64,000 bases of DNA from Sphingomonas profundi. GTDB taxonomy: Bacteria; Pseudomonadota; Alphaproteobacteria; Sphingomonadales; Sphingomonadaceae. Made by a program: the position numbers and the translations under genes. The number at the start of each line of letters is the position of its first letter. The first letter of the stretch is position 1. Shown piece by piece: positions 1 to 7,858 of the stretch. The notes under the pieces are model-generated. The model did no database searches. It saw nothing but the letters and a program-made list of their open reading frames with translations, and had not been told where the DNA came from. The stretch lies in assembly GCF_009739515.1 (NCBI RefSeq), contig NZ_CP046535.1:1488001-1552000 (forward strand), written 5' to 3'.

Positions 1-1
1 C

Positions 2-772
2 TCGGCTCCGCTCGGCGAGGCCCCTCGACTTCGCTCGGGGCAAGGTGGGGCGGCGGAAAGGCAACCCGCCATCGTCCTCGTGCGGCCCCAGCTCGGCGAG
101 AATATCGGCAAGGCGGCGCGGGCCATGCTGAACTTCGGGTTGACCGACCTGCGCCTGGTCGCCCCGCGGGACGGGTGGCCCAATCCCGACGCCGGTCCTG
201 CCGCCAGCGGCGCGGACGCCGTGCTCGCCGCCGCGCGCGTGTACGGCAGCGTGGCCGAGGCGACGGCGGACTGCGCGCATGTCTACGCCACCACCGTGCG
301 GAAACGCGGCGTGTCGAAGCCCGTCGTCACGCCCGAGCAGGCGGCGACCGCGATGCACGCCGAGCCGGGACGGTCCGCCATCCTGTTCGGCCCCGAACGC
401 TCCGGCCTGGAGACGGACGACGTGGCCGTCGCGCGCACGATCGTCACCGTGCCGATCAATCCCGAGTTCGGCTCGCTCAACCTCGCCCAGGCGGTGATCC
501 TCGTCGCGTACGAATGGTCGAAGGGCGTCGCCCTCGCCTCGCCCCCCGCCACGGATCGCGCGCCGCCGGCGCCGCAGGCCGAGCTGGACGGCATGATCGC
601 GCATCTGGACGGCATATTGGAGCGGGCCGGCTATTATTTTCCGCCCGATCGCGCCCATGTCGACAAGCGCGCGCTGCGCACGATCCTGACGAGCCCCGGC
701 TGGAACGCCGGCGAGGTGCGCACGCTGCGCGGCGTGCTGCGGTCGATCGAGCGGGCGCTGGCCGAGCGATAG
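2..772 (+). CDS. trmJ: TrmJ-like SPOUT tRNA/rRNA methyltransferase, 5' end outside window
   Basis: SpoU/TrmH-family 2'-O-ribose methyltransferase, expected to modify tRNA with S-adenosylmethionine. The SPOUT signatures are clear: NIGKAARAMLNFG near the N-terminus, then AILFGPERSGL and the knot motif PINPEFGSLNLAQAV. The C-terminal helical part (about residues 160-230 from GTG80) fits the TrmJ extension. The only start codon in the frame is GTG at 80, but the codons just before it spell PAIVLV, the usual first beta strand of this family. The frame stays open to base 2, so translation probably begins left of the window. Bases 21-40 of that open stretch are a copy of an intergenic 20-mer repeat, so the true N-terminus is uncertain. 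Confidence 0.85.
   Translation, partial: SAPLGEAPRLRSGQGGAAERQPAIVLVRPQLGENIGKAARAMLNFGLTDLRLVAPRDGWPNPDAGPAASGADAVLAAARVYGSVAEATADCAHVYATTVRKRGVSKPVVTPEQAATAMHAEPGRSAILFGPERSGLETDDVAVARTIVTVPINPEFGSLNLAQAVILVAYEWSKGVALASPPATDRAPPAPQAELDGMIAHLDGILERAGYYFPPDRAHVDKRALRTILTSPGWNAGEVRTLRGVLRSIERALAER
21..40. repeat. 20-bp intergenic repeat, copy A
   Basis: CCCCTCGACTTCGCTCGGGG. A perfect reverse-complement copy lies at 838-857 on the other side of the methyltransferase gene, and a variant with two mismatches at 48512-48531. The core resembles the TCGACTKCGCTCGA motif that recurs in gaps of this window. Its presence inside an open frame explains the odd N-terminus of the first gene. Confidence 0.7.
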
Positions 773-837
773 GAACACTGTCCGGAGCGAAGCCGGGCGG
801 CCGGTCCGCTATGAAAAGGCACCGCCCCTGCCCTTTA

Positions 838-910
838 CCCCGAGCGAAGTCGAGGGGCCACCCCGATGCGTGTCTCGTGCCTCGTGTCTCGACTGCGCTC
901 GACAGATGGA
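838..910. repeat. Cluster of short palindromic intergenic repeats
   Basis: Bases 838-857 are the exact inverse of the 20-mer at 21-40. Bases 884-910 are a 27-bp sequence (core TCGACTGCGCTCGACA) found identically at 48572-48598 in the hisA-hisF gap. The stretch to about 968 continues with further imperfect CTCGACA units. No gene is visible between 773 and 973. Confidence 0.7.
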
Positions 911-973
911 TCGCGCTCGCGTCTCGACAGCTCTCGACAGGTCGGCCATGTCCCGACCGCAGTCGAGGGACGC

Positions 974-1276
974 TTACCGCGCGTCGAAGCGTTCCATCTC
1001 GTAGGCGATCGAGCCCTCGACCAGCATGTCGTACAGCGCCGCCGCCAGCGCCGGCGGAAAGCCCCTGGCCTCGGCCACCGCGCGCGCGTGATCGATCACC
1101 GCCGCCTTGCGCGGCTCGTCCCGCACCAGCTCGCGCGTGGGCTTGATCCGCGCCGCCGCGTCCATGTAGCGCATCCGCTGGGCGAACAGGCCGACGATCG
1201 CCTCGTCCAGCGCATCCACCCCGGCGCGCACCTCGGCCATGGTCGTGCAGCGGTCGGCGGGAAGGGGATCGGGCAT
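974..1276 (-). CDS. Chorismate mutase, AroQ class
   Basis: A 100-residue all-helical AroQ-type chorismate mutase, which converts chorismate to prephenate for phenylalanine and tyrosine synthesis. It shows the family pattern: an N-terminal helix with R and D (VRAGVDALDEAIVGLFAQR), a basic patch in the middle (ARIKPTRELVRDEPRK) and a C-terminal helix LVEGSIAYEMERFDAR. The length matches free-standing monofunctional enzymes (PchB/AroQ-like), with no fused dehydratase or dehydrogenase. Start ATG at 1276 gives MPDPLPAD; a second ATG 12 codons later (MAEVRAG) is possible. It is divergent from rpsD across a 180-bp gap. Isochorismate-pyruvate lyase activity cannot be excluded from sequence alone. Confidence 0.85.
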   Translation of the reverse strand: MPDPLPADRCTTMAEVRAGVDALDEAIVGLFAQRMRYMDAAARIKPTRELVRDEPRKAAVIDHARAVAEARGFPPALAAALYDMLVEGSIAYEMERFDAR

Positions 1277-1315
1277 GGGCGATCCCCTAGCGGCCCGGCC
1301 GGCCGGTGCGCAACC

Positions 1316-1344
1316 TTGACTTCGATCGGTAACGTGGCCATAGG
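1316..1344 (+). promoter_or_regulatory. Candidate sigma-70 promoter of rpsD
   Basis: TTGACT at 1316-1321, a 17-bp spacer, then CATAGG at 1339-1344, about 110 bp before the rpsD start. The -35 is good and the spacing ideal; the -10 is weak. It is the only convincing hexamer pair seen in this gap. Confidence 0.4.
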
Positions 1345-1456
1345 CCCGCCTTCGCAATTGGCCCCGCACCCCCGGTGAAGCGGTGGCCCTGCCCTCCAGC
1401 GATGGAACCAGCAGCGCGGCGCCGGGGAGCAGACGAACGCAATTGAAGGACGGAAC

Positions 1457-2071
1457 ATGACGAAGCGCACCAGCGCCAAGTACAAGCTCGATCGCCGCAT
1501 GGGCGAGAATATCTGGGGCCGGCCGAAGTCCCCGGTGAACAAGCGCGAGTACGGCCCTGGCCAGCACGGCCAGCGCCGCAAGAGCAAGGTCTCCGATTAC
1601 GGCGTGCAGCTGAAGGCCAAGCAGAAGCTGAAGGGCTATTACGGCGACATCACCGAGAAGCAGTTCAAGCGCAGCTACACCGATGCGTCCAAGATGAAGG
1701 GCGATACCTCGCAGAACCTGATCGGTCTGCTGGAGCGGCGGCTCGACATGGTCGTCTACCGCGCCAAGTTCGCGCCGACGATCTTCGCCGCCCGCCAGAT
1801 CGTGAACCACGGCCACATCCTGGTGAACGGCGTGAAGTGCAACATCGCGTCGCGCCGGGTGAATCCGGGCGACGAGATCACGCTTGGCACCAAGGCGCAG
1901 GAGATGGCACTGGTGATGGAGGCGCAGGGCCTCAGCGAGCGCGACATCCCCGACTATGTCTCGCCGGACGGCGCCGCCAAGATCACCTACGTCCGCGTGC
2001 CGACGCTGGACGAGGTGCCCTATCCGGTGAAGATGGAGCCGAACCTGGTCGTCGAGTTCTACTCGCGCTGA
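1457..2071 (+). CDS. rpsD: 30S ribosomal protein S4
   Basis: Primary 16S rRNA-binding protein of the small subunit, 204 residues, the usual size. The N-terminal domain begins [20 protein letters not shown], typical of alphaproteobacterial S4. The S4 RNA-binding domain follows from about residue 92 ([15 protein letters not shown]...[14 protein letters not shown]). It ends LVVEFYSR as S4 usually does. It stands alone rather than in the alpha operon, as is usual in this group, and is followed by a strong terminator. Confidence 0.98.
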   Translation: MTKRTSAKYKLDRRMGENIWGRPKSPVNKREYGPGQHGQRRKSKVSDYGVQLKAKQKLKGYYGDITEKQFKRSYTDASKMKGDTSQNLIGLLERRLDMVVYRAKFAPTIFAARQIVNHGHILVNGVKCNIASRRVNPGDEITLGTKAQEMALVMEAQGLSERDIPDYVSPDGAAKITYVRVPTLDEVPYPVKMEPNLVVEFYSR

Positions 2072-2093
2072 TCGGGCCGGCTGGCTAACGAAG

Positions 2094-2127
2094 GGGCTTC
2101 GAAACTCAGGTTCCGGAGCCCTTTTTT
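2094..2127 (+). terminator. Rho-independent terminator after rpsD
   Basis: An 8-bp stem (GGGCTTCG at 2094-2101 with CGGAGCCC at 2114-2121, one G-T pair) and a 12-nt loop are followed immediately by six T. It lies 23 bp after the rpsD stop codon. Confidence 0.85.
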
Positions 2128-2221
2128 CTTCGGCGGTCATGGCTTACGATCCGCCGCCCGGCGCTACCCCGATCGGTTCGGAGAGGCGAATAGTAGGCTG
2201 GCGACGCGGGATCGGGGCAGA

Positions 2222-2668
2222 ATGAAGCGCATCCATATCCTGCGTTCAGTTCTGATTCTTTGCCTCTCGTCAGTCGGTCACGCTCGAGCTGGCGATCACC
2301 CGCCGCCGGGCGTGCCGTTGCGGGATCCGTCGAGCCTGCCGCCGCGCCAGCAAGACCTGGTCAGGATAGCAACTCAGCGGCTGCACGAGGCAGGAGACCG
2401 CTGGATGCGGTGCGGTAATGCGGCCGCCGTAGCGGCGTTCAACCGCGGCAGCACCCTCAACCCGAGGCAACTCGCGGAGAAGAGCGTAGATGGCTGCGCC
2501 TCGTCCCGTGCCGAGATGATGGTTACGGCACGGTCATCCGCGCAAAGCCTTGCTCCCGGCCGGAACGTCAACAGGCACGTTGGTGCCATTGTCGCTTACG
2601 AGCGACAGCAGATCATCGAAGGCCTGGCTCGGACGATCCAGATGACCGCAGACCGCATCATGCGGTAA
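2222..2668 (+). CDS. Hypothetical exported protein
   Basis: No family recognised. The 148-residue product begins with a plausible signal peptide (KRIHILRSVLILCLSSVGHARA, cleavage after ARA near residue 23). The remainder is polar, with two cysteines that could pair (RCGN near 63 and DGCASS near 92) and many Arg/Gln in the last third. Its codons look less GC-rich than the neighbours by eye, which may mean later acquisition. It stands alone between the rpsD terminator and a gene on the opposite strand. The reading frame and start are reasonable but unsupported by homology. Confidence 0.5.
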   Translation: MKRIHILRSVLILCLSSVGHARAGDHPPPGVPLRDPSSLPPRQQDLVRIATQRLHEAGDRWMRCGNAAAVAAFNRGSTLNPRQLAEKSVDGCASSRAEMMVTARSSAQSLAPGRNVNRHVGAIVAYERQQIIEGLARTIQMTADRIMR

Positions 2669-2707
2669 GTCGATAACAACCCTGCCATTGAGGTAAACCG
2701 TGACGGG

Positions 2708-4360
2708 CTACTTGCCTGCCACCGTGCGCTTGCCGCCGATCCAGGTCTCGATCACCCGGGTGGCGCGAATGTCGCGCGGGGCGGCCTCGAAGATGTCGCG
2801 GTCGATCAGCACGAAATCGGCATAGTGGCCGGGCGTCAGGCTGCCGATGCGGTCCTCGGCGAAGCCGGCATAAGCGGCGCCGGTGGTGAAGGCCGCCATC
2901 GCCTCGACGAAGGTCAGCTTCTGCGCGGGCAGCCAGCCGCCCGCCGGCTCGCCGGCCGCATCCTCGCGGCTGATCGCGGCCGCCAGCCCCGCGAACGGGT
3001 CCGGCCGCTCCACCGGAAAGTCCGATCCAAAGGCCAGCGGCACCTTCTCGTCCAGCATCGTCCGCCACGCATAGGCGCCCGCCAGCCGCGCCGGGCCGAG
3101 CCGCGCCTCGGCCATGCGCCAGTCTGACGTCTCGTGCGTCGGTTGCATGGAGGCGACGGTGCCGTTCCTGGAGAAGCGCGGCAGGTCCGCCGGATCGACG
3201 ATCTGGGCATGTTCGATGCGCCAGCGGCGATCGCCCTTGTACGTCTCGGCCAGCTCGTCGATTGCGTCGAGCACCTGCGCGTTGGCGGCGTCGCCGATTG
3301 CGTGGACGGCCACCTGGAAGCCGTCCATCGCCGCCCGGCTCATCAGGTTGCGCAGCTTGGCGTCGTCGAGGAATTGCAGGCCGCGCTGCCTGGGCGCATC
3401 GGCATAGTCCGCCTTCAGCCACGCCCCGCGCGAGCCGAGCGCGCCATCGGCGTAGAGCTTCACCCCGGCCATGCGCAGCCGCCCGTCGTACAGCCACGGC
3501 GTCGGCCCGGTGCCGGCGATGGCGGCCAGCGGCTCTATCCCGCTGGCATAGGCCATCACGCGCACGGCCAGCCGCCCGGCATCGCCGGCGCGCCGCATCA
3601 CCAGCCAGTCGTCGGTGCTGGTTCCCATGTCGGCCACGGCGGTGATGCCGTTGGCTATCAGCAGCTCCTGCGCGCGGGCGAAGGCGGCGTCGCGCTCGCG
3701 CGGCAGCGGCGGCGGCACCGCTTTCTCGACGAGCGCGGTGGCCGCATCGATGAAGGTGCCGGTCGGCCGGCCGCCGGCCATCTCGATACGCCCGCCGGTG
3801 GGCTGCGGCGTCCTGGCCGTCACCCCGGCCAGCGCCAGCGCGGCGGAGTTGGCGACGGCGGCGTGACCATCCACCCGCGACAGCCACACCGGCCGGTCCG
3901 GCACCGCCGCGTCGAGATCGGCGGCCGTCGGCATGCGGCCGAGGCCCCATCGCTCCTGATTCCAGCCGCCGCCGGTGATCCAGCGCAGGTTCGGATGGTC
4001 GGCCGCCCAGCGCCGCAGCTTCGCCTGCGCCTCCGCCAAGGTCGCCGTGTCCGACAGGTCGAGCGACAGCGCCTGCATGCCGAGCGCCATGACGTGGCCG
4101 TGTGCATCGATCAGGCCGGGGATCAGCGTGCGGCCGCCGGCATCGAGCTTGTAGTCGAGCGCGGCGGTCGGCCGCTTCTCTTTGCCCTCGTACAGCCGGG
4201 AAACCTTGCCCTGGCGATCGATCAGCAGGCCGGTGAAACGCTGCACGCGCCCCTTGCCGTCAAGCGTATAGCCGTTGACATTATCGACGAGGCCGTCGGC
4301 GAGGGCCGGCGCGGCGATCGTCACGGCGGCGGCGGCGGCCGCCAGCGCCAGGCGCCTCAC
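2708..4360 (-). CDS. YtcJ-like amidohydrolase, exported
   Basis: Metal-dependent amidohydrolase of the Amidohydro_3 (YtcJ) family, 550 residues; substrate unknown. A signal peptide is clear (RRLALAAAAAAVTIAAPALA). Metal and active-site motifs appear in order: LIDAHGHV near residue 85, KLYADGALGSRGAW near 300, VAVHAIGDAAN near 350, RWRIEHAQI near 380 and FGSDFPVERPDPF near 465. The GTG start at 4360 overlaps the stop of the upstream gene by four bases (GTGA), so the two are probably translationally coupled. The partner is a beta-hydroxyacid dehydrogenase, hinting at a small catabolic operon. Confidence 0.85.
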   Translation of the reverse strand: MRRLALAAAAAAVTIAAPALADGLVDNVNGYTLDGKGRVQRFTGLLIDRQGKVSRLYEGKEKRPTAALDYKLDAGGRTLIPGLIDAHGHVMALGMQALSLDLSDTATLAEAQAKLRRWAADHPNLRWITGGGWNQERWGLGRMPTAADLDAAVPDRPVWLSRVDGHAAVANSAALALAGVTARTPQPTGGRIEMAGGRPTGTFIDAATALVEKAVPPPLPRERDAAFARAQELLIANGITAVADMGTSTDDWLVMRRAGDAGRLAVRVMAYASGIEPLAAIAGTGPTPWLYDGRLRMAGVKLYADGALGSRGAWLKADYADAPRQRGLQFLDDAKLRNLMSRAAMDGFQVAVHAIGDAANAQVLDAIDELAETYKGDRRWRIEHAQIVDPADLPRFSRNGTVASMQPTHETSDWRMAEARLGPARLAGAYAWRTMLDEKVPLAFGSDFPVERPDPFAGLAAAISREDAAGEPAGGWLPAQKLTFVEAMAAFTTGAAYAGFAEDRIGSLTPGHYADFVLIDRDIFEAAPRDIRATRVIETWIGGKRTVAGK

Positions 4361-5223
4361 CGCTTGATCCTGCGCACCAACGCCGACATGTCCTGCCGCC
4401 CGCCGCCCAGCGCCTGCACCTCGGCGTAGAACTGGTCGACCAGCGCCGTGATCGGCAGCGTCGATCCGTTCACCCGCGCCTCCTCCAGGGCGAGGCCCAG
4501 ATCCTTGCGCAGCCAGTCCACCGCCAGGCCGAAGTCGAACTCGTCATGCGCCATGCTGTGCCAGCCGTGGGTGAGGATCCAGCTTGCCGCGGCGCCGGTG
4601 GAGATCACCTCGAACACTTTCTCCAGATCGAGGTCGGAGGCCTGGGCGAAGCGCAGCCCTTCCGCCACGCCCTGCAGCGCGCCGACCATGCAGATCTGGT
4701 TGACCATCTTGGCCTGCTGGCCGCTGCCCGCCCCGCCGATATGGACGATGCGCAGCGCATAGGCGCGCATCAGCGGCTCGCCGGCGGCGAACGCCTTGGC
4801 CGAACCGCCGCACATGATCGAGAGCGTGCCCGATTCCGCGCCGGGCTGCGCCCCCGTCACCGGCGCGTCCAGCACCAGCAGGCCGCGATCCTTGCCCTCC
4901 ACCGCCAGCTGGCGGGCGATGCGCGCCGATACCGTGGTGTGATCGATGAACACGGCGCCGCGCTTCATCGTGCGGAAGCAGCCGTCGCGGTGCATCGTCA
5001 CCGCCTCCAGATCGGGATCGGCGCCGACGCAGGAGAAGACCGCGTCCGCCCCTTCCGCCGCGGCGGCCGGCGTTGGCGCCGCGCGCCCGCCATACAGATC
5101 CACCCAGGCATCGGCCTTCGCGGCGGTGCGGTTGTAGACGGTCACGTCATGCCCCGCGCGCAGCAGGTGCCGCGCCATCGGCGAGCCCATGTTGCCGAGA
5201 CCGATGAATGCGATGCTTGCCAT
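4357..5223 (-). CDS. 3-hydroxyisobutyrate dehydrogenase-like NAD(P) oxidoreductase
   Basis: Beta-hydroxyacid dehydrogenase, 288 residues, oxidising a small 3-hydroxyacid with NAD(P)+. The N-terminal Rossmann motif is FIGLGNMGSPMARHLLRAGH. The substrate-binding motif DAPVTGAQPGAESGTL lies near 120-135 and the catalytic lysine is in GSGQQAKMVNQ near 170. The ATG at 5223 places the Rossmann motif at residue 4, as usual. Specificity (3-hydroxyisobutyrate, tartronate semialdehyde, other) cannot be read from sequence. It is the first gene of a two-gene operon with the amidohydrolase and divergent from ilvA. Confidence 0.85.
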   Translation of the reverse strand: MASIAFIGLGNMGSPMARHLLRAGHDVTVYNRTAAKADAWVDLYGGRAAPTPAAAAEGADAVFSCVGADPDLEAVTMHRDGCFRTMKRGAVFIDHTTVSARIARQLAVEGKDRGLLVLDAPVTGAQPGAESGTLSIMCGGSAKAFAAGEPLMRAYALRIVHIGGAGSGQQAKMVNQICMVGALQGVAEGLRFAQASDLDLEKVFEVISTGAAASWILTHGWHSMAHDEFDFGLAVDWLRKDLGLALEEARVNGSTLPITALVDQFYAEVQALGGGRQDMSALVRRIKR

Positions 5224-5277
5224 GGCGGCGGCATAACCGTGGTTTCGTCGCTCCGCCAGATGGGCTAGGGCGCGATC

Positions 5278-6558
5278 ATGGCGACCCCTCACAAATCCGT
5301 CGCGGCTCCGACCGTACCTACGCCTTCCGCCGCCGAGATCGTCTCGATCGCGGACGTGCGGGCGGCCCATGCCCGTATCGCCGGCGCGATCGTGCGCACG
5401 CCGACGCTGCTCAGCCGCACCCTCTCCCAGCTCACCGGGGCGCGGGTGTATCTGAAGTTCGAGAACCTCCAGTTCACCGCCGCCTACAAGGAGCGCGGCG
5501 CCCTGAACAAGCTGCTGCTGATGCCGGAGGCGGCGCGCGCCTGCGGCGTGATCGCGGCCTCCGCCGGCAACCACGCGCAGGGGCTCGCCTATCACGGCGC
5601 GCGGCTGGGCATCCCGGTGACGATCGTGATGCCCAAGCAGACGCCGACCGTGAAGGTGTCGCAGACCGAGGGGCATGGCGCCACCGTGATCCTTCATGGC
5701 GAGCGGTTCGACGATGCCTATGCCCACGCGCTGACGGTGGCCGAGGAACGCGGCCTCACCTTCGTCCACCCGTTCGACGATGCGGACGTGATCGCCGGCC
5801 AGGGCACGGTGGCGCTGGAGATGCTGGCGGACGTGCCGGAAATCGACACGCTGGCGATACCGATCGGCGGCGGCGGCCTGATCTCCGGCTGCGCGACGGT
5901 GGCGAAGGCGCAGGCCGAGGTGGAAGGCCGGACGATCGAGGTGGTCGGCGTTCAGGCCGAGCTCTACCCGTCGATGTTCAACCGCATCACCGGCAGCATC
6001 CTGCCGTGCGAGGGCGACACGCTGGCCGAGGGCATCGCGGTGAAGGAGCCGGGCGTCCTCACCTCCGCCATCATCCGCCGCATCGTCGACGAGATCGTGC
6101 TGGTGAGCGAGCGCGATCTGGAGCGATCGGTGGCGCTGCTGCTGCAGATCGAGAAGACGGTGGCCGAGGGCGCCGGCGCCGCTGGCCTGGCGGCGGTGCT
6201 GGCCGATCCCGGCCGCTTCGCCGGGCGCACGGTGGGCGTGGTGCTGTGCGGCGGCAACATCGACACGCGCCTCCTCGCCAACGTGCTGCTGCGCGATCTC
6301 GCCCGCTCCGGCCGGCTGGCGCGGCTGCGCATCCGCCTGCAGGATCGGCCGGGCGCGCTGTTCCAGGTCTCGCGCATCTTCGATCAGCTCGCCGTGAACA
6401 TCCTGGAACTGGCGCACCAGCGCATCTTCACCAACCTGCCGGCCAAGGGGCTGAGCCTGGATGTGGAATGCGAAACGCGCGACAAGGCGCATCTCGACCG
6501 GCTGGTCGCCGCGCTGCAAACCGCCGGGTACGAGGTGACGCCGGTGGAGCTGGCGTGA
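5278..6558 (+). CDS. ilvA: Threonine ammonia-lyase with C-terminal ACT domain
   Basis: PLP enzyme converting threonine to 2-oxobutyrate and ammonia, 426 residues. The PLP lysine is K71 in FTAAYKERGA. The cofactor-phosphate loop GGGGLISG lies near 200 and SAGNHAQG near 97. An ACT domain occupies about residues 340-420 (RIRLQDRPGALFQVSRIF). The short single-ACT form resembles the TdcB/catabolic-type enzyme that many alphaproteobacteria use in isoleucine synthesis, so the physiological role is not settled. It is divergent from the dehydrogenase with a 54-bp gap. Confidence 0.92.
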   Translation: MATPHKSVAAPTVPTPSAAEIVSIADVRAAHARIAGAIVRTPTLLSRTLSQLTGARVYLKFENLQFTAAYKERGALNKLLLMPEAARACGVIAASAGNHAQGLAYHGARLGIPVTIVMPKQTPTVKVSQTEGHGATVILHGERFDDAYAHALTVAEERGLTFVHPFDDADVIAGQGTVALEMLADVPEIDTLAIPIGGGGLISGCATVAKAQAEVEGRTIEVVGVQAELYPSMFNRITGSILPCEGDTLAEGIAVKEPGVLTSAIIRRIVDEIVLVSERDLERSVALLLQIEKTVAEGAGAAGLAAVLADPGRFAGRTVGVVLCGGNIDTRLLANVLLRDLARSGRLARLRIRLQDRPGALFQVSRIFDQLAVNILELAHQRIFTNLPAKGLSLDVECETRDKAHLDRLVAALQTAGYEVTPVELA

Positions 6559-6742
6559 TCCTTGGTCCGGGGATCCGTGCCCGTGCCTGAACAATGTGAC
6601 AGGCGCGCGATTTTAACCATGAATCCTTGGTAAACGCACTTTTCAGATAAGGCTTCGCCCGCCATAGTCGTTACCTGTTGCAGCATGCGGGCGATCCCGG
6701 TGCGATCGAGCGACTTCCGATCTACAAGGGCCGAAACGAGAC

Positions 6743-7522
6743 GTGACCGCGCAATTCCGCTTTCCGCGTTTTTTCGTGACCACGCCGTCGCCCTGTCCGT
6801 ATCTTGCCGGCAAGACCGAGCGGAAGGTGTTCACCGAACTCAGCGGCCCGCACGCCGGCGAGCTGAACGATGCGCTGGGCCGCATCGGCTTCCGCCGCAG
6901 CCAGGGCGTCGCCTACCGGCCGAGCTGCATCGACTGCTCCGCCTGCGTCTCCGTCCGCGTCGTCAGCGCGGAGTTCCACCCCAATGCCAGCCAGCGCAAG
7001 CTGATGCGGCGGCATGACGACCTGGCGATCACCGCCTGCAAGCCGTGGACGACGGAGGAGCAGTTCGATCTGCTGCGCCGCTACCTCGCCGCGCGTCACC
7101 CCGGCGGCGGCATGGCCGACATGGACGAGCAGGACTTCGCCGACATGGTGGAGCAGACGCCGGTCAACACCTACGTCATCGAGTATCGCGAACCCGGCGG
7201 CCGGCTGGTGGGGGCGTGCCTGAGCGACCAGCAGGCGGACGGCCTCTCGATGATCTACAGCTTCTTCGAGCCGGACGATCCCGCCCGCCCGGGCCTCGGC
7301 ACCTACATCATCCTCGATCACATCACCCGCGCTGCGCGGGCGAACCTGCCTTACGTCTATCTCGGCTACTGGGTGAAGGGATCGGCGCGGATGCAGTACA
7401 AGGTCCGCTTCAAGCCGATCGAGCGGCTGGGGCCGGCGGGGTGGCAGCGCTTCGAACCCGGCGAGACGGCGCTGGCAGCGAAGGCGCTCGCGCCGGCACG
7501 GGCATCGAGGGTCTCGGCCTAG
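6743..7522 (+). CDS. bpt: Aspartate/glutamate leucyltransferase (arginyltransferase family)
   Basis: N-end-rule enzyme that adds leucine from Leu-tRNA to proteins with N-terminal Asp or Glu, marking them for ClpS/ClpAP. The 259 residues contain the family cysteine cluster: CPYL near residue 18 and [13 protein letters not shown] near 61-67. Further family motifs are YSFFEPDD near 175 and [22 protein letters not shown] near 205-225. The start is GTG at 6743, putting the first conserved segment ([12 protein letters not shown]) at residue 10. It is a single gene; the 184-bp upstream gap is somewhat AT-richer but no clear promoter was found. Confidence 0.92.
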   Translation: MTAQFRFPRFFVTTPSPCPYLAGKTERKVFTELSGPHAGELNDALGRIGFRRSQGVAYRPSCIDCSACVSVRVVSAEFHPNASQRKLMRRHDDLAITACKPWTTEEQFDLLRRYLAARHPGGGMADMDEQDFADMVEQTPVNTYVIEYREPGGRLVGACLSDQQADGLSMIYSFFEPDDPARPGLGTYIILDHITRAARANLPYVYLGYWVKGSARMQYKVRFKPIERLGPAGWQRFEPGETALAAKALAPARASRVSA

Positions 7523-7612
7523 CCGACGCGTTCGCGCGGATGCGTCGTCCGGCGGAACCCACCCCTGTTCGTCCAGCGCGGTCGTCACCCTGAACCTGAT
7601 GCAGGATGACGG

Positions 7613-7804
7613 CTAAAGCATCCCGACATCCAGCGGATCAAGCCGGTTCGACTTGCACTTTATGCACACCGCTCATCCTGAGGAGCCATTGAGCCTGTCG
7701 AAATGGCGTCTCGAAGGATCCTTCGAGACGGGTCTTCGTCTCCGCTCAGCCCCTCCTCAGGATGAGCGGACATGCAAAAAAACCTGAATGTCGATCCGGC
7801 CTAG
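7613..7804. repeat. Terminal-inverted-repeat (MITE-like) element, copy 1
   Basis: A 192-bp element with outer ends CTAAAGCATCCCGACAT (left) and ATGTCGATCCGGCCTAG (right). Inside is a second inverted pair, CCGCTCATCCTGAGGA at 7669-7684 against TCCTCAGGATGAGCGG at 7754-7769, plus a central GTCTCGAAGGATCCTTCGAGAC palindrome. It closely matches the element at 16993-17189. It fills most of the 336-bp gap between the convergent bpt and glmS genes, where no gene is visible. It may also act as a bidirectional terminator. Confidence 0.8.
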
Positions 7805-7858
7805 AGGGTCGAAATGGCTATCCGCCGACACGATCCGGCGATCACGCTCGGCCCGGCC

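Noticed and set aside
3134-4429. Long open frame antiparallel to the amidohydrolase gene
   Set aside because: It is a typical high-GC shadow frame rich in Arg, Ala and Gly; the opposite strand has clear catalytic motifs.
7660-7804. Rho-independent terminator of glmS
   Set aside because: The inverted repeats are part of an element repeated elsewhere and no proper T-run follows a stem in the glmS direction; listed as a repeat instead.
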